A DNA stretch of 64,000 nt, taken from the NCBI RefSeq assembly GCF_001477655.1, contig NZ_CP011266.1, positions 669,001-733,000 of the forward strand, written 5' to 3'. Each line of letters begins with the position of its first letter. Position 1 is the first letter of the stretch. Under the pieces are notes generated by a model, which made no database searches, was not told the DNA's origin, and worked only from the letters and a program-made list of their open reading frames with translations. This stretch comes from Methanobrevibacter millerae. GTDB taxonomy: Archaea; Methanobacteriota; Methanobacteria; Methanobacteriales; Methanobacteriaceae. Below are positions 17,815 through 27,760 of the stretch, piece by piece. Position numbers and translations under genes: made by a program.

Positions 17815-18150
17815 TTAGTCTATTATTTCATCAACATCATATTCTTCTATTTTTCTTATTATTAATGGTGTTGATATGTTTGGATTGTCATATTCAGATT
17901 CTTCACCTATTTTGGCATTAATGAATACTTCATTGACTTGAGGCTCTAAAAATAACGTTAAGATGTCTTCTCTAAACTCATCATATTCTCTTTGTATGTT
18001 CTCATCAGATATTCTTAATAATGGAAGCTCTTCTGTCCATATATCTCCGCCTGGTGAGAATTTTTTATCCTGCAACTTGTTTTTATAAACTTCTCCATCT
18101 AACATCATTTCAAAATTTCTATTTAAAATTATCCAAACACATCTATTCAT
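17815..18150 (-). CDS. Hypothetical acidic protein
   Basis: The 111 residues start MNRCVWIILNRNFEMMLDGE and end in an acidic tail (EEYDVDEIID). It is probably cytoplasmic; no motif is recognised. There is no ribosome binding site, but a TATA-like AATATAAATA lies about 20 bp upstream of ATG 18150, suggesting a leaderless transcript. It is divergent from the next membrane protein gene. Confidence 0.6.
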   Translation of the reverse strand: MNRCVWIILNRNFEMMLDGEVYKNKLQDKKFSPGGDIWTEELPLLRISDENIQREYDEFREDILTLFLEPQVNEVFINAKIGEESEYDNPNISTPLIIRKIEEYDVDEIID

Positions 18151-18190
18151 AATTAATAGTATTTATATTAAGATAGTTAAATATTGATGT

Positions 18191-18541
18191 ATGTCTCGTA
18201 TTAAAACTTTTAAAATGCTGGGTATAGTTTTAGCCATAGTGTTAATAATTGTTGGAATCCTTCCAATTATTAGGGGAGATGTATTAACTAACGATACTGT
18301 TGCTACATCAATTATTCTTATACTTTTAGGTATTGCATATATTATTATTACATTCAAGCCAGAATGGACAAAAGCAGTCTTTTTCTTTGAAGGTATTGTT
18401 ATTGGTGTTGTTGGATATATGGTACTTGCATCTCCATATAATATTGGCTTTGCTATAATTGGTCTTTTTATTATTGTAATAGCTATTTTGGCTTATTTAA
18501 TGAAATTACCTAAAGGAATCCTTAAATTCTTTTATAGGTAA
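18191..18541 (+). CDS. Small four-helix membrane protein, hypothetical
   Basis: The 116 residues carry about four membrane segments (FKMLGIVLAIVLIIVGILP, ATSIILILLGIAYIIITF, AVFFFEGIVIGVVGYMVL, IGFAIIGLFIIVIAILAYL) and a basic C-terminus. No family is recognised. T-rich DNA follows the stop (18543-18580) and may end transcription before the ATP synthase promoter. Confidence 0.6.
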   Translation: MSRIKTFKMLGIVLAIVLIIVGILPIIRGDVLTNDTVATSIILILLGIAYIIITFKPEWTKAVFFFEGIVIGVVGYMVLASPYNIGFAIIGLFIIVIAILAYLMKLPKGILKFFYR

Positions 18542-18665
18542 TCTTTTTTTCTTTATTTTTATAAATTCTTTTTTTTAACATATTAATTCATAAAAATATA
18601 ATTTTTTTGTTATCATTTTTTATTTTAAGTCATGAATTGTTTTATTTTTCATGAAAATATAGTAA

Positions 18666-18712
18666 AAGATATATATTAAGCAAAATAAAAATTAAATATA
18701 CCATGGTGATTA
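18666..18712 (+). promoter_or_regulatory. Promoter and ribosome binding site of the ATP synthase operon
   Basis: GATATATATTAAG at 18668-18680 is a good archaeal TATA element about 40 bp before ATG 18716, followed by GGTGAT at 18705-18710. The upstream gap 18542-18665 is T-rich and has no gene. Position and sequence support a start of transcription near 18695-18700. Confidence 0.55.
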
Positions 18713-18715
18713 ATT

Positions 18716-19030
18716 ATGGCAGAGATATCAGACGCAATCGCAATGATAAAAAAAGCTGAATCTGATGCTGAACAACTTATCATTGATTCCGAATCACAAT
18801 CAAAAGATTTAATCAATGAATCCAAAGTTAAAGCTGAAGAAATCATTTCCGAAGCTAAAAAATCAGCAGAAGAGGAAGTTAAAAATACTGTTTTTGATGC
18901 AGAAGATAAAGCTAAAGAAGAAGCTAAAACAATTGCTGCTAACTCTGATAATGACGTAAGCGCATTAAAAGATAAGGCTATGGCAAATGTGGATGAAGCT
19001 GCTTCTATTATTGTCAAAAATATTTTGTAG
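18716..19030 (+). CDS. atpH: A1Ao-ATP synthase subunit H
   Basis: This is a 104-residue, almost wholly helical, charged protein (AIAMIKKAESDAEQLIIDSE...) with heptad-like alanine and hydrophobic spacing. It is the subunit that pairs with subunit E to form the peripheral stalks. It is first in the operon, as in other methanogens (H-I-K-E-C-F-A-B-D). ATG 18716 has GGTGAT five bases upstream. The gene symbol follows the ATP synthase order; ahaH is a synonym. Confidence 0.9.
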   Translation: MAEISDAIAMIKKAESDAEQLIIDSESQSKDLINESKVKAEEIISEAKKSAEEEVKNTVFDAEDKAKEEAKTIAANSDNDVSALKDKAMANVDEAASIIVKNIL

Positions 19031-19041
19031 TGTGAGATTAT

Positions 19042-21045
19042 ATGTTCAAGACAGCTAGAATGCGAAAAATTAGAATAGTTACACTGGATAAGTATGTAGC
19101 TCCTACAGTGGATGCTCTCCACGAACAGGGGTTAGTACAAATCAGTGATATTTCTGATAGTATTCAGCAAGATCCTGAATTAGCGGAATTAGTTACTCCT
19201 GCAAAAGCTACTCCTTACACAGGTAAATTATCTTCACTTTTAATGAAAACAAACGGTATATCTGAACTTTTGGGAAATTCTTTATCAGAAGGCCATGGGA
19301 TTAAAGATACTTTAATGTCTTTCATTAGTCCAGATTTGCCAGTTCAAAAAAATGTTGAAGATTTAGACACTGAAGCTTTCATAGCTAAAGCTGAAGAAAC
19401 TTTATCTAAGGTAGAGAGTAAGACACATGTTATTGAGGGAAAACTATCCGCTCTCGACTCCGAAACAAGTGAATTAAAGTCTAATAAAAGTTTAGCTAGA
19501 CACTTATCTAATTTTGACATGGATTTAGCTCTTTTAAAAGATTCTAAGTACACTTCTACAACTGTTGGAAGGATTAATGTTGAATCTGCTTCAGAAATCA
19601 AAACTAAATTAAGTAACTTGACTGATGAATTAGATATGTTTACAGTCCCGAGCGATGATAAAGATTATGTCAACATCGTTGTGGTGACTTTAAAAGAATT
19701 TAATGATGATGTCTATGCGACACTTCGTAAATTCGACTTTGAGAAAATTGAAATAGGTAATGTTGAAGGTACTCCTCAACAGATTATTTCAAATGCTGAT
19801 GCAAGATTAAATGCCATTGAATCAGAACGTGCAACTGTTAAATCAGAATTAAGAGTTGTCGCTGAGCAATGGGATGATGAAATATTAGCACTCAAAGAGC
19901 AAATAGAAAATGAAAAAGAAAAGAATGAGATTCTTTCTGCATTTGTTCAAACTAAAGATGCTTATATGCTTGAAGCATGGGTACCTGTAAAGGATACTGA
20001 AAAAGTTGAACAATTGGTAGAAACAACCTCAGACGGTCACTGTGCCTTTGAATTAATTGAAATTGAAGGAACAGATGATGAAGATGTACCTATTTTACAA
20101 CAAAACGGATGGTATGCAAAACCTTTCGAATACCTTGTTGATATGTACTCTCCAGTACGTTACAATGAAATCGATCCAACTATATTTGTTGCTATTATGT
20201 TCCCTATTTTCTTTGGGTTCTGTTTAACTGATGCATTTTATGGATTATGTGTAGCTTTAATAGGTGTTGTATTATTAAAAGGATTAGGTAAAATTAAAGA
20301 ATCCATGCATTCATTTGGTTGGATTTTAATTTGGTCCGGTCTGTGGGCAGTTATCCTGGGTCTTTTAACAAATGGTCTTCTTGGTGATTTCTATGATAGG
20401 ATATTGCATTTAGGAAAAGCTTTACCTACAGTATATGAACCTGTAAATGCATTTGGCCACCCAGATAAAATTTTAATAATTGCTATCGCTATTGGTGTAA
20501 TCTATACTAATATAGCTTTCATTTTAGGAGCTATTAATAACTTTAGATATGGCAATAAAAAAGAGGCTATTGGATCTCAATTATGTTGGTTTGTTTTAGA
20601 AGCTGGTGTTATTTTCCTCGCTTTAGGTTATTTAAACCCTGCAATCGGTATGATTGGTTTTATTATTGGAGGAATTTTAGTAATTGCATGTATTGGAATG
20701 TTAGTTTATGCTAATGGTGCATATGGAGTAATGGATATTTTCGGATTCATGGGTGATGTATTATCCTACGCTCGTTTATTAGCATTATGTTTGGCTACCG
20801 GTGGTATTGCTATGACAGTTAACATTTTAACCAATATGGTAAATGATATGATTCCTTTTATTGGAATAATTCTTGCAATTGTCATATTTATAGGCGGTCA
20901 TATTGCAAACTTCGCTTTCCAAGTATTGGGTGCATTTATTAACGCTTTACGTTTAAATTATGTTGAATTCTTCTCTCAATTCTACATGGGAGGAAAAGGC
21001 AAATTTGAAGCTTTTAAAGCAAGTAGAACATTTACTAAAAAATAA
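19042..21045 (+). CDS. atpI: A1Ao-ATP synthase subunit I (a subunit)
   Basis: The 667 residues consist of a cytoplasmic, coiled-coil-rich N-terminal half (1-360) that links to the stalks and a C-terminal membrane domain with seven or eight segments. The essential Arg next to the rotor is R578 in SYARLLALCLATGG. The subunit forms the ion half-channels with the proteolipid ring. The sequence PIFFGFCLTDAFYGL marks the first membrane segment. It starts 11 bp after atpH. Confidence 0.95.
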   Translation: MFKTARMRKIRIVTLDKYVAPTVDALHEQGLVQISDISDSIQQDPELAELVTPAKATPYTGKLSSLLMKTNGISELLGNSLSEGHGIKDTLMSFISPDLPVQKNVEDLDTEAFIAKAEETLSKVESKTHVIEGKLSALDSETSELKSNKSLARHLSNFDMDLALLKDSKYTSTTVGRINVESASEIKTKLSNLTDELDMFTVPSDDKDYVNIVVVTLKEFNDDVYATLRKFDFEKIEIGNVEGTPQQIISNADARLNAIESERATVKSELRVVAEQWDDEILALKEQIENEKEKNEILSAFVQTKDAYMLEAWVPVKDTEKVEQLVETTSDGHCAFELIEIEGTDDEDVPILQQNGWYAKPFEYLVDMYSPVRYNEIDPTIFVAIMFPIFFGFCLTDAFYGLCVALIGVVLLKGLGKIKESMHSFGWILIWSGLWAVILGLLTNGLLGDFYDRILHLGKALPTVYEPVNAFGHPDKILIIAIAIGVIYTNIAFILGAINNFRYGNKKEAIGSQLCWFVLEAGVIFLALGYLNPAIGMIGFIIGGILVIACIGMLVYANGAYGVMDIFGFMGDVLSYARLLALCLATGGIAMTVNILTNMVNDMIPFIGIILAIVIFIGGHIANFAFQVLGAFINALRLNYVEFFSQFYMGGKGKFEAFKASRTFTKK

Positions 21046-21116
21046 AATTAAAAATTTTTCATTTATATATAAAATAAACAAAATTAAAAAAATATTATTA
21101 TAAAGGTGAATTAAAT

Positions 21117-21602
21117 ATGGTAGAAATTGCTTTAGGTACTGCTTTAGCAGCTATTGGTGCTGGAGTAGCAATTGGTTTTGCTGGATTAGGTTCCGGTTTA
21201 GGGCAAGGTATGGCAGCTGCTGGATCTGTAGGTGCAGTTGCAGAAGATAACGATATGTTTGCTAGAGGTATTATTTTCTCTGCATTACCAGAGACTCAGG
21301 CTATTTACGGTTTCTTGATTGCAATCTTATTACTCGTATTCTCCGGATTATTAGGTGGAGGAAAAGGTTTAAGTATGGAAGCTGGTCTTGTAGCTATTGG
21401 TGTAGGTGCATCCATTGGTTTCGCTGGATTAGGTTCCGGTATGGGACAAGGTATTGCTGCATCCTCATCTGTTGGTGCAATCGTAGAAGATAATGATATG
21501 TTCGCACGTGGTATTATTTTCTCTGCATTACCAGAGACTCAGGCTATTTACGGTTTCTTGATTGCTATTTTACTCATGGTATTCGGTGGAATCTTAGGTT
21601 AA
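21117..21602 (+). CDS. atpK: A1Ao-ATP synthase proteolipid subunit K (c subunit)
   Basis: The 161 residues are two tandem hairpins, about 1-80 and 81-161, so the subunit has four membrane helices. Each hairpin has a Gln in GLGSGxGQG (Q30, Q111) and a carboxylate in the ALPETQAIYG motif (E59, E140) with adjacent Thr, Gln and Tyr. That Q/E/T/Y set is the kind of site reported for sodium-binding rotor rings. Two carboxylates per four-helix subunit means both hairpins can carry an ion. The DNA of the two ALPETQAIYG regions is nearly identical. GGTGAA precedes ATG 21117, 72 bp after atpI. Confidence 0.95.
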   Translation: MVEIALGTALAAIGAGVAIGFAGLGSGLGQGMAAAGSVGAVAEDNDMFARGIIFSALPETQAIYGFLIAILLLVFSGLLGGGKGLSMEAGLVAIGVGASIGFAGLGSGMGQGIAASSSVGAIVEDNDMFARGIIFSALPETQAIYGFLIAILLMVFGGILG

Positions 21603-21615
21603 GGAGGCATTTTTT

Positions 21616-22227
21616 ATGAGCTCAGGCACAGATAAAATTGTTTCAAGCATTATGTCTGAAGCCCAAGAGAAAGCTGATACAATCATGCAAGAGGCAAATG
21701 CAGAAATTGCAACAATAAATGCAAATGCTGAGAAAACTGCAGAATCAGAGAAAAATAAAATTTTAGATAATGGAAAAAAACAATCTGATATGAGATATCA
21801 GCAAATTATCTCTGAAGCTAAGATGAATGCTCGTAGAGCAGAATTAGGCGCTAAAGAAGAAGTTATCGAAGCAGCTTTTGATAAAGCTAGTGAAGAATTA
21901 AAAAGTATTGCTTCTTCTGGTAGTGATGAATATGATGATTCATTGAGTAAAATGATTAAAGAAGCTGTCGATGAACTTGGTAGCAATGATTTAATCATTC
22001 AATTAAATGAAGCTGATACAAATAAATTTAAAAGTCAACTTGATTCATCTTCTACTTTCCAAATTGACGATATCAAATTCCAATTAGGTGAACCTATCGA
22101 TGCTATCGGTGGAGCTATTGTTAAAACTAAAAGTGGGGACATTGAAGTAAACAACACTATTGAATCTAGATTAGAAAGATTTAGAAGTGTTTTACGTAGT
22201 GAAGTTGCAAATGTTTTATTTAAATAA
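21616..22227 (+). CDS. atpE: A1Ao-ATP synthase subunit E (peripheral stalk)
   Basis: The 203 residues form a long N-terminal helix (1-100, rich in Ala, Glu and Lys) and a globular C-terminal domain ending ESRLERFRSVLRSEVANVLF, which packs on the catalytic head. GGAGGC precedes ATG 21616. It pairs with subunit H in the peripheral stalk. Confidence 0.94.
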   Translation: MSSGTDKIVSSIMSEAQEKADTIMQEANAEIATINANAEKTAESEKNKILDNGKKQSDMRYQQIISEAKMNARRAELGAKEEVIEAAFDKASEELKSIASSGSDEYDDSLSKMIKEAVDELGSNDLIIQLNEADTNKFKSQLDSSSTFQIDDIKFQLGEPIDAIGGAIVKTKSGDIEVNNTIESRLERFRSVLRSEVANVLFK

Positions 22228-22244
22228 ATTAGGAGGGAGAAATT

Positions 22245-23399
22245 ATGGCAGATGAACTTGCATCATTAATAACAGCTCTTGGATTAACACAAGAAGTATT
22301 TATTGTATTCGTTATTCTTGCTGTTATTATAATAGGTGCTGTAGTTGTAATTATCACATCTAGACCAATATTGGATATTTATCCTTATCTCAATCCTAGT
22401 TCAAGAGTTAGAGCAAGAAAAGGAAGACTCTTCGATGAAAAACAAATGTCTGAAATTGTTGAATCCAACAATGTTGAAGAAGTAGAAAATTATCTTAAAG
22501 GCGTTCCTGAATATGCTGATGTTTTAGATGACTATCCTTTAGACAAAGCATTAGATGTTCAACGTGCTAATACTTATGATTTTATTGCAAGATTAGCTCC
22601 TAAGGAAGTTAAAGATCCATTTGTTGTAATGTCTAAAAAAACAGATATTAACAATATTAAAAGTCTTATAACTGCAAAAGAAGTTGGTCTTAATGCTGAA
22701 GAAACCAAAGAATTATTAATTCCTTGCGGGTCATTATATGATGATTTAAGTTCTTTAGTTGACACTGATAGTGTCACTGATATTATCACTAGTTTAGATG
22801 GTACTGAATATGCTACTGCTTTAGAAGATGCTCTTCCACAATATGAAGAGAAAAAAATGACTCTTCCATTAGAATCTGCTTTAGATAAATATTACTTAGG
22901 CAAATTATTACACTCTTCAGATGTTCCGGCTGATGAAAATAGACAAATAGTATATTCATATGTAGGAACTCAAGTAGATGTTGATAATCTTAAATTAATT
23001 TTAAGAGCTAAAGAAGATGGTTTAACTTATGATGATATTTCAGAATATATTTTAGCTGATGGTTATCAATTACGTGAATGGAAACTTAAAGATTTAATGG
23101 ATTCTCCTGATGTTACTAATGTAGTATCTGGTTTAGAAGGTACTAAATATTCAGAGGCTTTAACTGATGTTGTTCCACAGTACAACGAGACTGGATCTGT
23201 TGCTGTGTTTGAAAGGGCATTAGATGTGTATGTCGCAGAACATGCAAAATCATTAGCTTCCAAAAAACCATTAGGTGTTGGTCCAATTATTGGTTATTTA
23301 AGTCAAAAAGAAGCTGAAATTAAGAATTTAAAAATTATTGCAAGGGCAAAAAGAGAAGCTGATTTCCCTAATTCTAAAATAATGGAGATGTTAATATGA
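22245..23399 (+). CDS. atpC: A1Ao-ATP synthase subunit C (central rotor adaptor)
   Basis: The 384 residues form the V-type d/C family subunit that caps the proteolipid ring and holds the central stalk. An N-terminal hydrophobic stretch (VFIVFVILAVIIIGAVVVII, about 18-38) is unusual for a soluble subunit and could be a membrane anchor; the family-typical repeats follow (VEEVENYLKG..., LDKYYLGKLL). GGAGGGAG precedes ATG 22245. It overlaps atpF by 4 bp. Confidence 0.93.
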   Translation: MADELASLITALGLTQEVFIVFVILAVIIIGAVVVIITSRPILDIYPYLNPSSRVRARKGRLFDEKQMSEIVESNNVEEVENYLKGVPEYADVLDDYPLDKALDVQRANTYDFIARLAPKEVKDPFVVMSKKTDINNIKSLITAKEVGLNAEETKELLIPCGSLYDDLSSLVDTDSVTDIITSLDGTEYATALEDALPQYEEKKMTLPLESALDKYYLGKLLHSSDVPADENRQIVYSYVGTQVDVDNLKLILRAKEDGLTYDDISEYILADGYQLREWKLKDLMDSPDVTNVVSGLEGTKYSEALTDVVPQYNETGSVAVFERALDVYVAEHAKSLASKKPLGVGPIIGYLSQKEAEIKNLKIIARAKREADFPNSKIMEMLI

Positions 23400-23713
23400 G
23401 TTCAGTCGCTATTATAGGAGATATAGATACTGTATCTGGATTTAGACTTGGTGGAGTTAAAGAAGCAGAAGTTGTTAATACTGCTGAAGAAGCTATTACT
23501 GCTTTTGATAAATTTTTAGATGATGAAATTTCAATCATTATAATAACTCAAGTATTAGCTAATGAAATTAGAGAACATATTAATAGGAAAATTGGTTCTA
23601 GTGTATTACCAATGATAATTGAAATACCTGATAAAGATGGGTCCTCCGAAGGGTCATCTGATCAAATGAACGATCTTATTAAAAGAGTTATCGGGGTAGA
23701 GATGGTTAAATGA
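23396..23713 (+). CDS. atpF: A1Ao-ATP synthase subunit F
   Basis: The 105 residues show the subunit F Rossmann-like fold: [18 protein letters not shown] at the N-terminus, an [16 protein letters not shown] helix, and [11 protein letters not shown] before a C-terminal helix. It binds subunit D in the central stalk. It starts in an ATGA overlap with atpC and ends in an ATGA overlap with atpA. Confidence 0.94.
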   Translation: MSSVAIIGDIDTVSGFRLGGVKEAEVVNTAEEAITAFDKFLDDEISIIIITQVLANEIREHINRKIGSSVLPMIIEIPDKDGSSEGSSDQMNDLIKRVIGVEMVK

Positions 23714-25452
23714 TTATTGAAGGAAAAATTATTAAAATTGCTGGGCCTGTTATTGTCGCAGATGGTATGAGAGGAGCCCAGATGCTTGAGATGGTTAGGG
23801 TAGGTGAACAAAAGCTTATTGGAGAAATCATCGAATTAGAAGGTGACACCGCAACTATCCAAGTATATGAAGAAACAGCAGGTATTCAACCTGGTGAAGT
23901 TGTAGAATGTACAGGAGGTCCTTTGTCTGTAGAACTCGGTCCTGGAGTTATGAGTTCTATTTTTGATGGTATTCAAAGGCCTTTAAGAATTATTAGAGAA
24001 GAATCTGGTGACTTTATTGCAAGAGGTATTGATGTAGACTCTGTAAACAAAGAGAAAAAATGGGAATTCAAACCTGTTGCTAAAGTTGGGGATAAAGTAG
24101 TTGGTGGAGACGTTCTTGGTGAAGTACAAGAAACTACTGCTGTATTACACAAAATCTTAGTTCCTCCAACAATGGAAGGTGAAGTTACTAGCATTGCTTC
24201 TGAAGGAGAATATACTGTACTTGAAGACATTGCAGAAATTGATGGGGAAGCAGTTCAAATGCTCCAAAAATGGCCGGTAAAAAGAAGCCGTCCATATGTA
24301 AGAAAATTAGACCCAGATATACCATTGGTAACTGGTCAAAGAGCACAAGACACTTTCTTCTCTGTAGCTAAAGGAGGAGCAGCAGCTATTCCAGGTCCTT
24401 TCGGATCAGGTAAAACTGTTACTCAACAACAATTAGCTAAATGGGCAGACGCAGATATTGTTGTTTACATTGGATGTGGAGAACGTGGAAACGAAATGAC
24501 TGAAGTACTTACTGAGTTCCCATTCCTTGACGACCCTAAAACAGGAAACCCATTAATGGACAGAACTGTTCTTATTGCAAACACTTCAAACATGCCAGTA
24601 GCAGCTCGTGAAGCATGTGTATATACTGGTATTACTATTGCTGAATACTATCGTGACCAAGGTTACGATGTAGCACTTATGGCAGATTCAACCTCAAGAT
24701 GGGCTGAAGCTATGAGGGAGATTTCAGGAAGATTAGAAGAAATGCCTGGGGAAGAAGGTTACCCAGCATATTTAGCATCTAGATTAGCACAATTCTACGA
24801 AAGAGCAGGAAGAGTAGAAACTATTGGTAGTGAACCTAATGTTGCGTCTATTTCTGTAGTTGGTGCAGTATCACCTCCTGGTGGGGACTTGTCTGAACCA
24901 GTTACACAAAACACTTTACGTATCTGTAAAGTATTTTGGGCTTTAGATGCATCTCTTGCAGATAAACGTCACTTCCCTTCAATTGACTGGTTACAAAGTT
25001 ACTCATTATATGTAGACAGTATTGAAGGATGGTGGGCTGAAAATGTAGCAGCAGATTGGAGAGCTACTCGTGATAAAGCTATGGGTCTTTTACAAAAAGA
25101 ATCAGAACTTCAAGAAATTGTTCAATTAGTAGGTCCTGATGCTTTACCAGAGACCGATCAGGCTACTTTAGAAACTACCCGTATGTTAAGAGAAGACTTC
25201 TTGCAACAAAATGCATTTGATGATGTAGATACATACTGTGCTCCAGAAAAACAATACAAAATGTTAAAAACCATTCTTCAGTTCTACGATGAATCTCTTG
25301 CAGCAGTTAACAGAGGTGCTCCTATTGCAAATATTGTAGCATTACCTGTAAAAGAAGAAATCGGTAAAATGAAATATGTCCCACAAGAGGAATTTGATGC
25401 TAAAATTGAAGAAATTCAATCAGCAATTACTAAACAATGCAGTGAGGCTTAA
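23710..25452 (+). CDS. atpA: A1Ao-ATP synthase catalytic subunit A
   Basis: The 580 residues contain the Walker A motif GPFGSGKT at 229-236, the long insertion typical of A-type catalytic subunits (about 115-190), [20 protein letters not shown] and the [16 protein letters not shown] loop. It hydrolyses or makes ATP at the interface with subunit B in the cytoplasmic head. The first codon overlaps atpF by 4 bp. No intein or insertion is present. Confidence 0.98.
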   Translation: MIIEGKIIKIAGPVIVADGMRGAQMLEMVRVGEQKLIGEIIELEGDTATIQVYEETAGIQPGEVVECTGGPLSVELGPGVMSSIFDGIQRPLRIIREESGDFIARGIDVDSVNKEKKWEFKPVAKVGDKVVGGDVLGEVQETTAVLHKILVPPTMEGEVTSIASEGEYTVLEDIAEIDGEAVQMLQKWPVKRSRPYVRKLDPDIPLVTGQRAQDTFFSVAKGGAAAIPGPFGSGKTVTQQQLAKWADADIVVYIGCGERGNEMTEVLTEFPFLDDPKTGNPLMDRTVLIANTSNMPVAAREACVYTGITIAEYYRDQGYDVALMADSTSRWAEAMREISGRLEEMPGEEGYPAYLASRLAQFYERAGRVETIGSEPNVASISVVGAVSPPGGDLSEPVTQNTLRICKVFWALDASLADKRHFPSIDWLQSYSLYVDSIEGWWAENVAADWRATRDKAMGLLQKESELQEIVQLVGPDALPETDQATLETTRMLREDFLQQNAFDDVDTYCAPEKQYKMLKTILQFYDESLAAVNRGAPIANIVALPVKEEIGKMKYVPQEEFDAKIEEIQSAITKQCSEA

Positions 25453-25454
25453 AA

Positions 25455-26843
25455 ATGAATACAAATATTAAAACTAGAGAATATACTACTGTATCTGAAG
25501 TCTCAGGTCCTTTGATGATTGTTGAAGGAGTGGAAGGCGTTGGTTACAATGAAATTGTAGATATTGAAACACCTACTGGTGAAAAAAGAAGCGGTCAAGT
25601 TCTTGAAGTAACTAAAGATGTTGCTGTTATCCAAGTATTCGAAGGAACTAACGATTTAAACACCAAAAACACAAAAACCAGATTCACTGGTGAAACTGCA
25701 AAAATTGGTGTTTCAAGAGATATGATGGGTCGTATCTTTAACGGTATCGGTAAACCTATTGACGGTGGACCAGAAATCATTCCTGACGAAGAATTGGATA
25801 TTAACGGTGCTCCAATGAACCCGGCTTCTCGTGAATTCCCAGAAGAATTCATTCAAACTGGTATCTCTACCATTGATGGAATGAACACTTTAGTAAGAGG
25901 ACAAAAACTTCCTATTTTCTCAGGATCAGGTTTACCTCACAACGATTTGGCTGTACAGATTGCAAGGCAAGCTAAAGTATTAGGTGCTGACGATGAATTT
26001 GCAGTAATTTTCGCAGCAATGGGTATTACAAACGAAGAAGCAAACTTCTTCATGAGAGACTTTGAACGTACTGGAGCTTTAGAAAAATTAACAGTATTCA
26101 TGAACTTAGCTGACGACCCAGCTATTGAAAGAATCTTAACTCCAAAAATGGCTTTAACTACTGCAGAATATTATGCATTCACCTTAGGTATGCAAGTATT
26201 AGTTATCTTAACAGATATGACTAACTACTGTGAAGCTTTAAGGGAAATTTCCGCAGCAAGAGAAGAAGTACCTGGAAGAAGAGGTTACCCTGGATACATG
26301 TATACTGACCTTGCAGGTATTTATGAAAGAGCAGGACGTATTGATGGTAAAGAAGGTTCAATTACTCAAATGCCTATCTTAGTTATGCCTCAAGACGATA
26401 TTACTCACCCTATTCCGGACTTAACAGGTTATATTACTGAAGGACAAATTGTATTAAGCAGAGAAATCTCCAGGAAAGGTATTTACCCTCCTGTAGACGT
26501 ACTTCCTTCACTCTCTCGTTTGATGAGTGGTGGTATTGGTGGAGAAAAAACTCGTGATGACCACAGTGGAGTATCTGACCAACTTTATTCTGCTTATGCA
26601 GAAGGTCGTGAATTAAGAGACTTAGTAGCAGTAGTAGGGGAAGAAGCTCTTACCGAAAGGGATCAAAAATTCTTGGAATTTGCTCAAGCATTTGAAGATA
26701 GATTCATCACTCAAAGTAAAGACGAAGACAGAACTATCTTTGAAACTTTGGATCTCGGTTGGGATTTACTTAAAATCTTACCTAAAACTGAACTCAAAAG
26801 GGTTAAAGAAGAATTTATCGAACAATACCTTCCAAAAGAATAA
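25455..26843 (+). CDS. atpB: A1Ao-ATP synthase regulatory subunit B
   Basis: The 462 residues match subunit B: the P-loop is degenerate ([18 protein letters not shown], about 154-171), which is normal for this non-catalytic nucleotide-binding subunit. [20 protein letters not shown] and [14 protein letters not shown] are conserved. It starts 2 bp after the atpA stop. Confidence 0.98.
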   Translation: MNTNIKTREYTTVSEVSGPLMIVEGVEGVGYNEIVDIETPTGEKRSGQVLEVTKDVAVIQVFEGTNDLNTKNTKTRFTGETAKIGVSRDMMGRIFNGIGKPIDGGPEIIPDEELDINGAPMNPASREFPEEFIQTGISTIDGMNTLVRGQKLPIFSGSGLPHNDLAVQIARQAKVLGADDEFAVIFAAMGITNEEANFFMRDFERTGALEKLTVFMNLADDPAIERILTPKMALTTAEYYAFTLGMQVLVILTDMTNYCEALREISAAREEVPGRRGYPGYMYTDLAGIYERAGRIDGKEGSITQMPILVMPQDDITHPIPDLTGYITEGQIVLSREISRKGIYPPVDVLPSLSRLMSGGIGGEKTRDDHSGVSDQLYSAYAEGRELRDLVAVVGEEALTERDQKFLEFAQAFEDRFITQSKDEDRTIFETLDLGWDLLKILPKTELKRVKEEFIEQYLPKE

Positions 26844-26870
26844 ATTCATTTGCTTAAAACAGGTGATTGA

Positions 26871-27545
26871 ATGGCACAAGATATTATTGATGGAATTAAT
26901 CCAACAAGGATGGAGTTATTATCTCTTAAAAACAGGACTAAACTAGCTGTTAAAGGGCATGGTTTACTCAAAGAAAAAAGAGATGCTTTAATCAAAGAGT
27001 TTTTTGATATCTTGGATCGTGTTAAAGGTATTCGTGAAAATGCAGAGAAAAGTTTAAAAGAAGCTAATGAAGCATTAATTGAAGCTCAAATTGCAATGGG
27101 TGATTTGGCTGTAAGAAAAGCATCATTATCAGTTAAAGAATCTATTGATGTTGATATTACTTCAAGAAGTGTAATGGGTGTTAATGTACCTGTAACCAAT
27201 ATTCAAATGGAAGAAAGATCCATTGTTGATAGGGGTTACGGTTTTTCAGACACCACTATCCAATTAGATGAAGCTGCTAAAAAATTCGAGGAATCTCTCA
27301 AGTATTTAATTGAACTTGGTGAAGTAGAAAAAACAATTTTCTTATTGGCTGAGGAAATTGAATCCACTAAACGTAGAGTAAATGCTTTAGAACATATTAT
27401 GATTCCAAGATTCCAAAATACTGAAAAGTATATTGATATGAGACTCCAAGAAATGGAAAGGGAAAACTTTGTTCGTTTGAAAATGATTAGGTCTACTATT
27501 GAGAAAAATGAAAAAGCTCAAGCTGCAAAAGAGGCTGCAGAATAA
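26871..27545 (+). CDS. atpD: A1Ao-ATP synthase subunit D (central stalk)
   Basis: The 224-residue, mostly helical protein starts with the family motif [21 protein letters not shown], which packs into the catalytic head. It includes [13 protein letters not shown] near 165-180. The C-terminal helix is rich in Ala, Lys and Glu. GGTGATTGA precedes ATG 26871. It is the last subunit gene of the operon; a hairpin overlaps its stop. Confidence 0.95.
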   Translation: MAQDIIDGINPTRMELLSLKNRTKLAVKGHGLLKEKRDALIKEFFDILDRVKGIRENAEKSLKEANEALIEAQIAMGDLAVRKASLSVKESIDVDITSRSVMGVNVPVTNIQMEERSIVDRGYGFSDTTIQLDEAAKKFEESLKYLIELGEVEKTIFLLAEEIESTKRRVNALEHIMIPRFQNTEKYIDMRLQEMERENFVRLKMIRSTIEKNEKAQAAKEAAE

Positions 27546-27560
27546 GATTTTTATCTTATT
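27541..27560 (+). terminator. Hairpin at the end of atpD
   Basis: AATAAGAT, loop TTTT, ATCTTATT is a perfect 8-bp stem that includes the atpD stop codon. T-rich DNA follows at 27567-27599. It may slow or end transcription, or separate the operon from the small gene at 27611. Confidence 0.45.
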
Positions 27561-27610
27561 CTAATCATTTTCTATTTTTTTTAAAAAACTTATTTTTTTA
27601 TGGTGTATTA

Positions 27611-27760
27611 ATGAAAAGAAATCCAATAGACCAATTTTTAGCTGATCCAGATAATAAAGCTAAACTATTTAGATGGATGACTTATGGTATGATTATTACT
27701 ACTTTTTTAATTACAGTAGGGTTTTTATTTTTTATAATTCATCTTGTTGGCATTATATAG
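27611..27760 (+). CDS. Small single-pass membrane protein downstream of atpD
   Basis: A 49-residue reading frame starts MKRNPIDQFLADPDNKAKLF, then RWMTYGMIITTFLITVGFLF and a hydrophobic end. GGTG at 27602-27605 lies 5 nt before ATG 27611. The layout is a short amphipathic cytoplasmic part and one membrane helix of about 20-25 residues. It sits 65 bp after atpD, same strand, and its last 8 bp overlap the end of the ATP-grasp gene. I do not know a named family; a role as a small ATP synthase-associated or membrane protein is inference. Confidence 0.7.
   Translation: MKRNPIDQFLADPDNKAKLFRWMTYGMIITTFLITVGFLFFIIHLVGII

Noticed and set aside
23973-24230. Open frames on the strand opposite atpA and other long genes
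   Set aside because: They mirror the codon structure of strong plus-strand genes and have no ribosome binding sites or recognisable motifs.
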